A DNA stretch of 64,000 bases, taken from NCBI GenBank assembly GCA_963768715.1, contig CAVYJC010000004.1:124001-188000 (forward strand). The letters run 5' to 3'. The notes under the pieces were generated by a model. The model saw only the letters and a program-made list of their open reading frames with translations, ran no database searches and was not told the origin of the DNA. This DNA is from DATKEJ01 sp963768715. GTDB taxonomy: Bacteria; Bacteroidota; Rhodothermia; Rhodothermales; DATKEJ01. Below are positions 1 through 7,965 of the stretch, in pieces; the stretch's first letter is position 1, and the number at the start of each line of letters is the position of its first letter. Both the position numbers and the translations under genes were made by a program.

Positions 1-1
1 G

Positions 2-304
2 GGCACGCGATCACCGGATGGCAACGTGCACAAGTTCGCCAGGGGGGCATTTCAGCTCGCCGTCGACGCCGGTGTCCCCATCCTTCCGATTGCCATCGAC
101 GGGTCCTTCGACTGTTTGCCAAGACAGACATGGAAATTCAGCCCGGTAGATGCCGTAAAGATAAAAGTGCTTCCCATGATCGAAACAGTGGGCGTCGAAA
201 GGGACGGTGTCGAGGCGCTGACAAAACAGACGCGTCTTGCTATCATCGATCAGATTGCCGAGTGGCGAAAGACCGACGACATCGATGTTGAGACCGGTCG
301 CTAA
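2..304 (+). CDS. plsC: 1-acyl-sn-glycerol-3-phosphate acyltransferase (PlsC family), C-terminal part
   Basis: The window opens inside this gene; the frame is open from base 2. The first residues read GTRSPDGN, which matches the acyl-acceptor-binding EGTRS motif of PlsC/AGPAT acyltransferases, followed by the usual F-x-RGAFxLAxxAGVPILPIAI segment. The family transfers an acyl group to lysophosphatidic acid at the inner membrane in phospholipid synthesis. The N-terminal half with the HX4D catalytic motif lies outside the window, so activity cannot be judged. A GTG at base 26 is an internal valine, not a start. The cyclophilin gene follows after 26 bases. Confidence 0.85.
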   Translation, partial: GTRSPDGNVHKFARGAFQLAVDAGVPILPIAIDGSFDCLPRQTWKFSPVDAVKIKVLPMIETVGVERDGVEALTKQTRLAIIDQIAEWRKTDDIDVETGR

Positions 305-330
305 ACACACGATACTCCGCCTCACATGAA

Positions 331-930
331 ATGAGAAGATTCATGCTGCGCCACCTCGCAATCTTCCTGGCTTTCGCCGCCACGGCCGCGCCATCCGTTT
401 CCGCCCCTGCCGATACGGCGTTCGTGCGAATCACCACAGAACTCGGCGACATAGACCTCGCTCTGTTTCCCCAAAAGGCGCCGATAACCGTCGCGAACTT
501 CCTCCAGTACGTGAAGGCCGGGCACTATGAGGGAGGGTCCTTCTTTCGTACCGTGCGAGACGACAACCAACCCGACAGTCCGGTCAAGATCGACGTCATC
601 CAAGCCGGCGTTCATCCGTGGATGGAGAACTTTGCGCGCGACCCGATTCCGCTTGAACGGACGTCCGAAACGGGTATCCGGCACCGGGACGGAACTATCT
701 CAATGGCCCGTGGCAAACCCGATACCGCGACTTCATCCTTCTTCATCTGCATCGGTGATCAGCCGGAGCTGGATTTTGGAGGGAGGCGGAACCCCGACGG
801 ACAGGGATTCGCCGCATTCGGACAGGTTGTGGGAGGAATGGACGTCGTGCATCGGATCCATCAGACCCGCGCGAAGGGACAGGCGATCATGCCCCCCGTA
901 CGCATCGTCACCGCCTCGGTGCAGCCATAG
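331..930 (+). CDS. Secreted cyclophilin-type peptidyl-prolyl cis-trans isomerase
   Basis: 199 residues. Residues 1-25 form a signal peptide (MRRF start, hydrophobic core, SVSA cleavage region), so the enzyme should act in the periplasm on proline bonds of exported proteins. Residues 29-197 are a cyclophilin domain: PITVANFLQYV, GGSFFRTV, DTATSSFFICIGD and the closing FGQVVGGMDVV are all recognisable. A long insert around residues 62-115 is common in the larger bacterial cyclophilins. It lies directly behind plsC and may share its transcript. A second, lipoprotein cyclophilin lies near 55 kb. The family is certain; substrates are unknown. Confidence 0.9.
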   Translation: MRRFMLRHLAIFLAFAATAAPSVSAPADTAFVRITTELGDIDLALFPQKAPITVANFLQYVKAGHYEGGSFFRTVRDDNQPDSPVKIDVIQAGVHPWMENFARDPIPLERTSETGIRHRDGTISMARGKPDTATSSFFICIGDQPELDFGGRRNPDGQGFAAFGQVVGGMDVVHRIHQTRAKGQAIMPPVRIVTASVQP

Positions 931-1101
931 GCGTCTTCCCGGCCAGGTGACCAATTCTCCGGTCCGAAGCGTCAAATCAACGTCCACGGGGCAGCGCACC
1001 GGATGGGAGGTCCGGCACGTAAGATGGACGTTTCGAGCAGATCTCGCTATTATCGCAAGGTCACGATTGGAACCCGCTCAATCAATGTCAGTCTGTCTCT
1101 T

Positions 1102-1191
1102 ATGCCCTACATAATCGGACTGGTCGTGTTCGTTGTGCTCGTGGTCTTCTTCCTGCAGCGGCTCAAGCGCAACACACGGGATCTCCAATAG
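1102..1191 (+). CDS. Possible 29-residue single-pass membrane peptide
   Basis: The ATG opens MPYIIGLVVFVVLVVFFLQR followed by a basic tail, i.e. one transmembrane helix with a positively charged C-terminal end. The longer frame beginning at 1003 has an unconvincing N-terminus. I do not recognise a family. It sits between the cyclophilin and the convergent esterase gene. It could equally be chance translation of a spacer. Confidence 0.35.
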   Translation: MPYIIGLVVFVVLVVFFLQRLKRNTRDLQ

Positions 1192-1202
1192 CCGCCAAGA
1201 TG

Positions 1203-1994
1203 CTACTCCCTCTCCTTTTGCAACTCCATCATTGCACGGGCAAACCTTCGACCAAGAAGTCGAGCCGACGACGCATCCAGGTGAACACCATCGCCCTTAT
1301 CGACTAGATCGTCGGTATCAACCACGGCCGTATGGTCAACCAAGGCAGGTATCTCCGATATGACGGCATTGATCGAATCCGCGCCGGGATGGTTTTCGAC
1401 GAAGTAGGGCGCCAGTCGCGCCGCGACGAACGGCAAGTCGGGAATCCCAAAGTCAGCCCGAAAGCGTGCGATCAACGCCACGAGGTTCGCCCGGTATTCC
1501 ACCGGAGGCGTTTGCCGATTCGCCTCGCCCTGATGCCATATAATGCCCCTTAACGTGCCACCGTGCTCAGCCAGGACACGAACGGTCCGGCTGACGGCGT
1601 CGTCATAGGGACGCGAATGGGTCTGCCCATGGATCTCACCAGGCCGCCACGATTCAATGGCGCTGCCTCCTACCGCCGCGGGAATCAATCCGATGACAAC
1701 GTTCGAGTCCGCGTCGGCCATCGCCTTTCCGAACGCGAACCCCGGTCCGACGCCGACAATGCCGGGTTTGTCAAAGTGCAGCGGCTCGTAGGCCAAGCGC
1801 CACGTCAGGCTGTCGCCGAGGGCATACACCCGTGGATGGCGCGTGGTATCCTCCGCCGATACCGCTCCACGGCCTGCCATATTCGACTGCCCGGCGAGGA
1901 GGTACACGTTGAGCTCCCTGGCCGTCACTGTTTGCGCACGAAGCGTACCGACAGGCAGAGCCAGAAGGACCACAAGGAAACCCATCCGCGCCAT
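1203..1994 (-). CDS. Secreted sialate O-acetylesterase-like SGNH hydrolase
   Basis: Starting at the ATG of MARMGF gives a clean signal peptide ending near residue 20 (TLRA-Q). The SASA-type carbohydrate-esterase motifs follow: LLAGQSNMAGRG with the nucleophile Ser37, GGSAIESW, IIWHQGEAN, and the terminal Asp/His block DGVHLDASSARLLGRRF. The family removes O-acetyl groups from sialic acids or from xylan and other polysaccharides, here outside the cytoplasm. A longer GTG start at 2054 would overlap the VOC gene by 8 bases and bury the signal peptide. The two genes probably share one transcript. The fold is confident; the glycan substrate is not determined. Confidence 0.85.
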   Translation of the reverse strand: MARMGFLVVLLALPVGTLRAQTVTARELNVYLLAGQSNMAGRGAVSAEDTTRHPRVYALGDSLTWRLAYEPLHFDKPGIVGVGPGFAFGKAMADADSNVVIGLIPAAVGGSAIESWRPGEIHGQTHSRPYDDAVSRTVRVLAEHGGTLRGIIWHQGEANRQTPPVEYRANLVALIARFRADFGIPDLPFVAARLAPYFVENHPGADSINAVISEIPALVDHTAVVDTDDLVDKGDGVHLDASSARLLGRRFARAMMELQKERE

Positions 1995-2046
1995 CTCGGC
2001 GCGCAGACAGAGCCCGTTAGGGCGACGGCGATATAGGCTGGACCGC

Positions 2047-2835
2047 TCAACCACTCATCGGAGCATACTTGATCGCGGCAAGGGTGGCGCCTTGACCATC
2101 GGCAAACATGACAAATCGTCCGACCTGCGGTATATCCGTCGGCGGCACGAACACAGTTCCCCCGCCTGCGGTGACCGCGGCAGCAATCGCGTCGGCATCG
2201 TCCACGGTCACGTAGGCCCCCCAATGCGGCGGAAAGCCCTGCTCGGATGCGTGCGCTGTTATGCCGCCGATTCCGAAATCACCGATGTTTATGACGTGGT
2301 ACTGACCCGTTCCCATATCCATCGGCTTGACGTTCCATCCAAATAGATCGGTATAGAAAGACACAGCCGCCTCGATGTCGGGGACCCGCAGCTCAAACCA
2401 GCTGAACGCCCCATGCATCCCGAACGACTTGGCAAAGTCGGGCTCTTCACCTTCCGGCATGTCAGAGTAACCGTAGGTAATGGCAGAAATGAAGGCCCCC
2501 TGTGGATCGAAGAACCCACAGAAACGACCCACGTCAGGCACGTCCATTGGCTGGACCTGAATCTTCCCGCCCAACTCGACCACCCTGGCGGCGACCGCGT
2601 CGACGTCGTCAACCGTCACATAGAAGCTCCAGTTCGGTGGGATGCCGGGGCCCACCATGTCCATCATTCCCGCCACAGGCGCCCCGTTGAGGCTCGCCAG
2701 CGTGTACGGCATGCCCATATCCCTTACCTCGGTTGACCAACCGAACAGTTTACTGTAAAAGGCCGCCCCGGCAGCGCGGTCGGGCGTCATAAGCTCCGAC
2801 CAGCTGAAGGCGCCGTGCGTCTTTGCTGGATTCAT
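2047..2835 (-). CDS. Two-domain VOC (glyoxalase/bleomycin-resistance fold) protein
   Basis: 262 residues with two tandem VOC modules of about 125 residues. Each starts HGAFSW(S/F)EL and contains A(A/V)xFYxxLFGW, a PPNWSFYVTVDDVDA or PPHWGAYVTVDDADA strand, and an FxDPQGA or FADGQGA C-terminal strand. This resembles the Cfp30B/hydroxylase-type VOC proteins. The family covers metal-dependent lyases, dioxygenases and drug-binding proteins, so no reaction can be assigned. It is cytosolic, with no signal peptide, and is the first gene before the esterase. Confidence 0.8.
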   Translation of the reverse strand: MNPAKTHGAFSWSELMTPDRAAGAAFYSKLFGWSTEVRDMGMPYTLASLNGAPVAGMMDMVGPGIPPNWSFYVTVDDVDAVAARVVELGGKIQVQPMDVPDVGRFCGFFDPQGAFISAITYGYSDMPEGEEPDFAKSFGMHGAFSWFELRVPDIEAAVSFYTDLFGWNVKPMDMGTGQYHVINIGDFGIGGITAHASEQGFPPHWGAYVTVDDADAIAAAVTAGGGTVFVPPTDIPQVGRFVMFADGQGATLAAIKYAPMSG

Positions 2836-3212
2836 TTTCGCTAGTAATGTTTGAGTTTAAATGCGGTGGGCAGCTCGCTGTCGGGCTGCAGCTTATCTGA
2901 TGTCAATCTCCTGCTCAAGGCAGGCTTCTCTGCCACAGACAACAGAAATCGTCGTGGCACTCTCTACCGGTATTTACATATGATAGCACATATATGCAAT
3001 ACCTGAGACAACTAAGACGTCGAAAAACATATGGGGGACGCGGGGTCGCAGACAACCTCGAGCCGGGTTAGAAATTCGTACCCCCAGATCAGTGCAAGCA
3101 GCAAGCTTCAATCGCCTCTCGACAGTTGTCAGCGTTGTCGACGATAGCCACATACCGCCGAGCAGCCGCGAGCCTATTTTGAGAGGCTGCGGAGAGAGCC
3201 GCCAACAAACTC
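2836..3212. other. Intergenic region without a recognisable gene
   Basis: About 375 bases between the divergent-side start of the VOC gene and the heptamer array at the kinase end. No credible reading frame, tRNA or hairpin terminator was seen. The AT-rich stretch near 2960-3010 could hold the VOC-gene promoter, but I could not identify boxes with confidence. Confidence 0.4.
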
Positions 3213-3261
3213 CAATCCTCTAATCCTTAATTCTCAATTCTTAATTCTTAATTCTTAATTA
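3213..3261. repeat. Heptamer array (TTAATTC type)
   Basis: Seven consecutive 7-base units drift from CTAATCC to TTAATTC, TCAATTC, TTAATTC, TTAATTC and TTAATTA. The array contains the stop codon of the GHMP kinase at 3248-3250 and encodes its last residues. Confidence 0.8.
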
Positions 3262-4636
3262 CTTTACAGCTCATTCCATCCGACGACCCTTCGAACACCG
3301 TCACAGCGAGGCCGCTTTCCTGCGCATATTGCCTCGCGATCCCTCGAACGGCATCGGCTGCTGCTTTGGATGCGAGAATGGCGACGGTGCCACCGCTTCC
3401 TCCTCCGGTAATGCGCGCCCCGAAGAGGCCTTTATGATATCCCGCTTCGCGAACCATCTCGGCGATTCGATCGGTACCCGCCGAACCGAGACCACAGGCG
3501 GAATAACTGGTGTGCGAGAGGTACATCAGCTCGCCCATCATCGCAAATGCCTTCTCAGTCGGAGCGGACTGCATGAGCTCCGCAAAACGCTTACTGCGAT
3601 CATGCTCATTGATGGGATGAGCGGTCGCGGCGCCAACCGGATAAACGGCGGCGGGATCAACGGCAACGGTTGGATCGGTGATGCCGTCGAAGGCTTCCAG
3701 AAACTCGGTTCCTGTCATTTTCGCTGGAAGGCGATCGGCGTGCCTGCTCAATCGTGCTGCGCCGAAATTGGCGAGATAGCCGTTGAACCGGTTGTCGTCT
3801 ATCGACACCCTGCCTTCGCCGATGCGTCGAACGGGAAGTCCCTCCAGCTCTGCCAGGATGCGATAGCCCATGGCCGCGGCGGTTCGAACCGTTGTGTAAT
3901 CTGCACCCCCGACGAAATGCCGAACACCGGAATCTATCCCCCAAACCGAGATCGGTTGCGGCAGCGGGATATGTCCCTGCAGATCGGCCGGCTGACAGAG
4001 CAGCGAAAGCAAGTGATCCTTCTTCCCGCACGCCGCCGTCATCTGATCCATAATTCCGCACGGCGCCCCGGCGATCCGATTCTCCACCATCTGGCACAAC
4101 ATCGCTATCCGTTCCCGGGATACGGTTGCCTCAGACAACGCCACGAGCGCACCCGTCACCGATACCTCGAGTGCTGCCGAGGAGCTAATCCCCTTTCCTT
4201 CGGGCACGTCGGACGTGATCCGAATCTCCAGCCCCGATGGAAATGAAACATCTTCTTCGAGCCGCAGCGCGGTAAGGCATCCCAGCACATAGGCTGCCCA
4301 GTGGTCGTCCGGCCTCTCCTGAAAGAAACTGCGGGCCGATTCGTAGGAAGCGAATACTTCGTCCGCCTCATGGGAGCCGAGAGCCAAACGACGGTTCGGC
4401 AGACCGCCGTCGTTGCCCAGACTGACAACTTCGATAAAATGATTCTCGATGGCTCTGACGGTGGTTCGTGTAGCGACTGCCAGCGGCAGCTGAAGCACAA
4501 GCGATCCACTGTAGTCGCCTATGCCTCCCATGACGTCGAGACGGCCAGGCGCACGCGCGGTAACCGGTACACCGAGAGGACTTCTCGTCGATTCGAAATC
4601 ATGCACCGTCATCATCGTCACCGAGTCCGAATTCAT
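3248..4636 (-). CDS. GHMP kinase, galactokinase/L-arabinokinase-like
   Basis: About 460 residues with all three GHMP signatures. The sugar-binding motif is ARAPGRLDVMGGIGDYSGS, the phosphate loop is PEGKGISSSAALEVS and motif 3 is GARITGGGSGGTVAI; GIMDQMTAACG is the galactokinase-type acidic motif. The RLDVMGGIxDYSGS form is what I associate with plant-type L-arabinokinase, whereas canonical GalK has RVNLIGEHTDYNGG. The substrate could therefore be galactose, arabinose or a relative. It is the last gene of an operon behind galT and a phosphatase-fold gene, so hexose-1-phosphate formation for GalT is the simplest reading. The start is uncertain: ATGs at 4636, 4615 and 4612 all overlap the upstream gene. 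The C-terminus VIKN is encoded by a heptamer array. Confidence 0.8.
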   Translation of the reverse strand: MNSDSVTMMTVHDFESTRSPLGVPVTARAPGRLDVMGGIGDYSGSLVLQLPLAVATRTTVRAIENHFIEVVSLGNDGGLPNRRLALGSHEADEVFASYESARSFFQERPDDHWAAYVLGCLTALRLEEDVSFPSGLEIRITSDVPEGKGISSSAALEVSVTGALVALSEATVSRERIAMLCQMVENRIAGAPCGIMDQMTAACGKKDHLLSLLCQPADLQGHIPLPQPISVWGIDSGVRHFVGGADYTTVRTAAAMGYRILAELEGLPVRRIGEGRVSIDDNRFNGYLANFGAARLSRHADRLPAKMTGTEFLEAFDGITDPTVAVDPAAVYPVGAATAHPINEHDRSKRFAELMQSAPTEKAFAMMGELMYLSHTSYSACGLGSAGTDRIAEMVREAGYHKGLFGARITGGGSGGTVAILASKAAADAVRGIARQYAQESGLAVTVFEGSSDGMSCKVIKN

Positions 4637-5648
4637 CGATGAGCCGAAGGAGGTGAGCTTCCACCGCTCGCCGGATCGATTGGTTAGCATATCCAATCCA
4701 CGCTACGTCAGTCTGCGTGTCGAGCGGAGCATCGAGGGGCTCTCCATCAGCCCCGGTCACGATGACCCCCGCTTCCTCCGCTATCACGAGTCCAGCCAGA
4801 TCGTACGGGTGGCAGCACAGCCCCGGCATTCTTCCACGCGACAGGGAGACCTTCTTGGTGAGCGGACGCAGATCGGCAAGGAACCGATCGCGCCCGGCGC
4901 AAAGCTCGTACATCTGGCCGCCGGTGCTCGTGTACTGATCTTCGAAACAGATGGCGACGCCTTCAGGCTGCGGACCGGTGACCCGAAAAATGAGTTCCTC
5001 TTCGATTGCGGCAAGGACATCCCTCGCGCCTGGGACGAGCCTCGCCAGACCTGCATAGCCGTGCTCAATTCCTGCAGCCGTGGACGGGGTTAGTCGAAGC
5101 GGTGAGGACTTGCCGGTGAGACGATTTGTCCGAATGCCGTGCGCGCCTCTGCCTCTTACGGCCCAGATCTGGTCTGAAAGGTGCTGTTTGATCAGTGGAA
5201 TTTCTGTCATTACCGACAAATCGAGGTGCCGAAGCCCCGTCTCGTTCCCGCGATTGGGAGCGACGCCTGTCAGAATCCATGCGCTCCGCTTCTGATACAT
5301 GATCCCACGGGTACCGTCAATCGGATCGATGATGACCCGCAGTCGGGCATCCTGCTCGGATGCACCGGCTGGGAGTACCAGCGCCCCGCCTGCAAGTCCC
5401 TCGGCGACCACAACGATGGGAATCACGTTTCGCGCGAACTCTCCGAGGAAGTCGACAATCGGCCCTTCGCTCAGCCGGTCGATAGCATAGATGGTGTCGC
5501 CTCCCTCAAAGGCGACAGCTCCGGCGAGGGTCGACGAATCCACTTGCTCGCACGCAGAGACGATGCGATGGCGAATATGATCGTGCATCGAGATGATCAC
5601 CGGGCGGATCGCCTCTATGAGCATCCCTGTCTCAATCATCTCCGACAT
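4599..5648 (-). CDS. Inositol monophosphatase-fold protein in the gal operon
   Basis: About 349 residues from the MSEMIET start, which overlaps the end of galT by 17 bases. The metal-binding core of the IMPase/FBPase superfamily is visible as VIDPIDGTRGIMY (normally DPxDGTxxF), a preceding VVAEG that stands where GEE/EExE is usual, and GLCCHPYDLAGLVIAEEAG for the second metal site (normally WDxAAG). The first acidic motif is divergent. Family members hydrolyse phosphate monoesters of inositols or sugars. Lying between galT and the kinase, it may dephosphorylate a sugar-1-phosphate, but that is inference. Cytosolic. Confidence 0.7.
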   Translation of the reverse strand: MSEMIETGMLIEAIRPVIISMHDHIRHRIVSACEQVDSSTLAGAVAFEGGDTIYAIDRLSEGPIVDFLGEFARNVIPIVVVAEGLAGGALVLPAGASEQDARLRVIIDPIDGTRGIMYQKRSAWILTGVAPNRGNETGLRHLDLSVMTEIPLIKQHLSDQIWAVRGRGAHGIRTNRLTGKSSPLRLTPSTAAGIEHGYAGLARLVPGARDVLAAIEEELIFRVTGPQPEGVAICFEDQYTSTGGQMYELCAGRDRFLADLRPLTKKVSLSRGRMPGLCCHPYDLAGLVIAEEAGVIVTGADGEPLDAPLDTQTDVAWIGYANQSIRRAVEAHLLRLIDEFGLGDDDDGA

Positions 5649-6669
5649 CCAGGTAGTGTTTTGCCGACGTTGCTTGAAGCTCGGCCGCTTTGTCTTCCGG
5701 CCACGTGTCACTCAGGAAACTGCCGCCGCCGATCTCGGGTCCCGCCAGGTGCTTCAAAAGATCCGGCTTCCGGAGCGGCGGGTGAAGTTCGATGTGGAAA
5801 TGGAAACCGGGATACTCCCGGCCGTCCGTCGGCGCATGATGAAGCACCATCACATACGGAAACTCCATCTCCCAGAGATTGTCGTAGCGAACCAACACTT
5901 CGGCGAGTACCTCGGCGAAATCTCCCAGCTCCTCCTCGGTGAGATCCGCCAGTCGCGCGACGGGGCGTATCGGAGCCACGTAAGACTCGTACGCCCACCG
6001 TGCGCAGTACGGCACGAATCCAACCGCTGTCTCACGCCGTGCGATGATCCTGCGCCCATCCGATAATTCGGTCGCAATCATGTCGCCGAGCAGCGATCGT
6101 CCCACGCTGTCGAAATGCTCCCGCGCAAATCGTGCCTCGTTTTCGATCGTCGCAAAGACAAAATTCGTTGCATAGATCTGGCAGTGCGGATGCGGATTGG
6201 AGACGCCCACGACCTCACCGCGATTCTCGAAGACGAGGACGTGATTCACTTCCGGTCGCGCTCCCAATTCTTCGTACTGTTCGATCCAGCACTTGAGCAG
6301 TTGAAGCACCGCCGGGCTTCCGAGCCGGCTCAACGAAAGGTCGTGGCGTGGATGGTAGCAGACGACACGGGCGAGACCGACGGCGGGCATCACCCCGTAT
6401 GGCGAGGAAACCCGATCCAGATCCGTGGGCGCATCGGGTCCAACGCACGGGTGGTCGTTGTCGAACACGAAGACGTCCTCGTAGCGAGGATTGACGATCC
6501 CGCTCACGCGCGGATTTCCGGGGCAGAAGTAGCACGAAGGGTCAAATTCAGGAACGGGCGTCCGCCCGACGTCCTGCATCTTGCCCGACCACGGCCGGTT
6601 CTGCCGGTGCGCGGCGACGATTACCCACTCTCGCCGGAGCGGGTGCCAGCGTTGTTCCCAGTGTGACAT
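5632..6669 (-). CDS. galT: Galactose-1-phosphate uridylyltransferase
   Basis: 345 residues covering both HIT-like halves. The zinc ligands C-Y-F-C lie near residue 46 and the active-site loop GVSNPHPHCQIYA carries the uridylylated His; RWAYESYVAP and FHFHIELHPPLRK belong to the second half. GalT exchanges UDP between UDP-glucose and galactose-1-phosphate in the Leloir pathway. It is the first gene of a minus-strand operon with the phosphatase-fold gene and the GHMP kinase, each overlapping the next. No galE is seen in the window. A heptamer array begins only five bases upstream of its start codon. Confidence 0.92.
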   Translation of the reverse strand: MSHWEQRWHPLRREWVIVAAHRQNRPWSGKMQDVGRTPVPEFDPSCYFCPGNPRVSGIVNPRYEDVFVFDNDHPCVGPDAPTDLDRVSSPYGVMPAVGLARVVCYHPRHDLSLSRLGSPAVLQLLKCWIEQYEELGARPEVNHVLVFENRGEVVGVSNPHPHCQIYATNFVFATIENEARFAREHFDSVGRSLLGDMIATELSDGRRIIARRETAVGFVPYCARWAYESYVAPIRPVARLADLTEEELGDFAEVLAEVLVRYDNLWEMEFPYVMVLHHAPTDGREYPGFHFHIELHPPLRKPDLLKHLAGPEIGGGSFLSDTWPEDKAAELQATSAKHYLDVGDD

Positions 6670-6673
6670 GCCC

Positions 6674-6730
6674 GAAGTTCAAACACCGAGCTTCAAATAC
6701 CAAACTGTTCGGCGTTCGATGTTCGAAGTC
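6674..6730. repeat. Heptamer array upstream of galT
   Basis: Eight 7-base steps (GAAGTTC, AAACACC, GAGCTTC, AAATACC, AAACTGT, TCGGCGT, TCGATGT, TCGAAGT). The TTCG-rich units are the reverse complement of those in the array at 7034-7061. Confidence 0.6.
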
Positions 6731-6945
6731 CGCGCGCATGGATCGTCCCAGACGTCCCAGATACAATCGGCACCCGATATGCTCCTCGCACCACTGCATT
6801 TGGAACCGCACCAAACGTTTCGTCCACTCCTCCACCTGGATTCGTGAGCCGGCCTTGAAACGAAAGCGTTTCTGGCGCCTGTGCGGCGACTGAAACCGGA
6901 ACAAATAGGAGCAGAGAGACGAGGATAAGCAGTGTAATTTCATGG
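6720..6945 (-). pseudogene. Remnant of a secreted protein (signal peptide plus N-terminal stub)
   Basis: Read on the minus strand, one frame gives EITLLILVSLLLFVPVSVAA followed by QAPETLSFQGRLTNPGGG. That is a signal peptide and the SFQGRLT start typical of large secreted phage-tail-fibre-like or surface proteins in this phylum. The ATG (MKLH...) is one frame off and the mature part stops after about 45 residues. The remnant is bracketed by two inverted heptamer arrays. I read it as a decayed 5' end; a coincidental frame cannot be excluded. Confidence 0.4.
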
Positions 6946-7033
6946 CAGATCGGGTTTCGTATACATCCGGGCACATACCCAAGGCCTTGCTTGCGTGAAA
7001 CGACCTGCGGATAGGACATGGTCATCGATGACC

Positions 7034-7061
7034 GCGAACCTCGAACTCCGAACTTCGAACA
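7034..7061. repeat. Heptamer array (xCGAACx type)
   Basis: Four perfect-period units GCGAACC, TCGAACT, CCGAACT, TCGAACA. It is inverted relative to the array at 6674-6730. Confidence 0.75.
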
Positions 7062-7248
7062 CTTCACCCGTGATCCACATTTTACCTTTCGGCCACCGAC
7101 TGTGATACTTCCGTTACAACTGGATCGTCATTTCCTCGCTAAACTTGGAAGCTGAATCAAACCCCTCTGGCCGCGGGTCTTAACTTGCCGGTCACGAGGG
7201 CGATGCTGTCGCGCGACGTGCGACGTCGTCAAGTGATTGCGTTCTCAT

Positions 7249-7965
7249 ATGAAGAAAATTCTCGTCATAGAAGACGATCTGGATATTGCGAGGCTCCTGC
7301 GGATTCACCTGGAGGATCTCGGTCATGAGGTGGACCATGCCGCTACCGGCGACACCGGTCTTGACATGGCACTCAACGGGTCGTACTCGCTCGTCGTGCT
7401 CGACATCATGCTGCCGGGCATCGACGGATTCGACGTCTGCAAACGCATCCGGAGCCAGAACCAGCATCTTCCCATCCTGGTTTTGAGTGCCCGCGACGAC
7501 GAGGTGGACAAAATCGTCGGGTTGGAGCTCGGCGCCGATGCGTACATGACGAAGCCGTTCAGCGTGCGCGAGTTTGCCGCACGCGTCAAAGCGCTCTTTC
7601 GTCGCATAGAGGTCGACAGGGAGGGCGGCGCTGCCGGAACTCAGGAGGAATACAGTTTTCGCGACCTCTCCCTCGATGTCGGCAGCAGGCGGGCGACCCT
7701 GTCAGGGGAGCCGCTCGAATTGACCGGCCGTGAATTCGATTTGCTCCTGATGTTCATGCAGCACCCGGGTCGCGCCTTCAGCCGGCAGGAGCTCCTCGAA
7801 TCGGTCTGGGGCTATGACTATTCGGGCTACAGTCACACCGTGAATTCTCACATTAACCGACTTCGAAGCAAGATCGAGAAGGATCCTTCCGATCCGCATT
7901 ACATCCAGACAGTGTGGGGCATTGGATACCGTTTTGCCGACAAACCCGACGGTGTCGCCACGTGA
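7249..7965 (+). CDS. OmpR/PhoB-family response regulator
   Basis: The ATG at 7249 (MKKILVIEDDLDIARLL) is preferred to an in-frame TTG twelve bases upstream. Residues 1-115 are a receiver domain with acidic pocket EDD, phosphoacceptor Asp in LVVLDIMLPGIDGF, Thr/Ser switch in LVLSARDDE and the K in YMTKPF. Residues about 135-235 form an OmpR winged helix (LTGREFDLLLMFMQHPGRAFSR, then a VNSHINRLRSKIE recognition helix and a GIGYRF wing). It is translationally coupled to the histidine kinase by a GTGA overlap. The signal and regulon are unknown. Confidence 0.92.
   Translation: MKKILVIEDDLDIARLLRIHLEDLGHEVDHAATGDTGLDMALNGSYSLVVLDIMLPGIDGFDVCKRIRSQNQHLPILVLSARDDEVDKIVGLELGADAYMTKPFSVREFAARVKALFRRIEVDREGGAAGTQEEYSFRDLSLDVGSRRATLSGEPLELTGREFDLLLMFMQHPGRAFSRQELLESVWGYDYSGYSHTVNSHINRLRSKIEKDPSDPHYIQTVWGIGYRFADKPDGVAT

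Noticed and set aside
3213..3261. Possible CRISPR array
   Set aside because: Units are 7 bases without spacers and drift in sequence; no cas genes are nearby.
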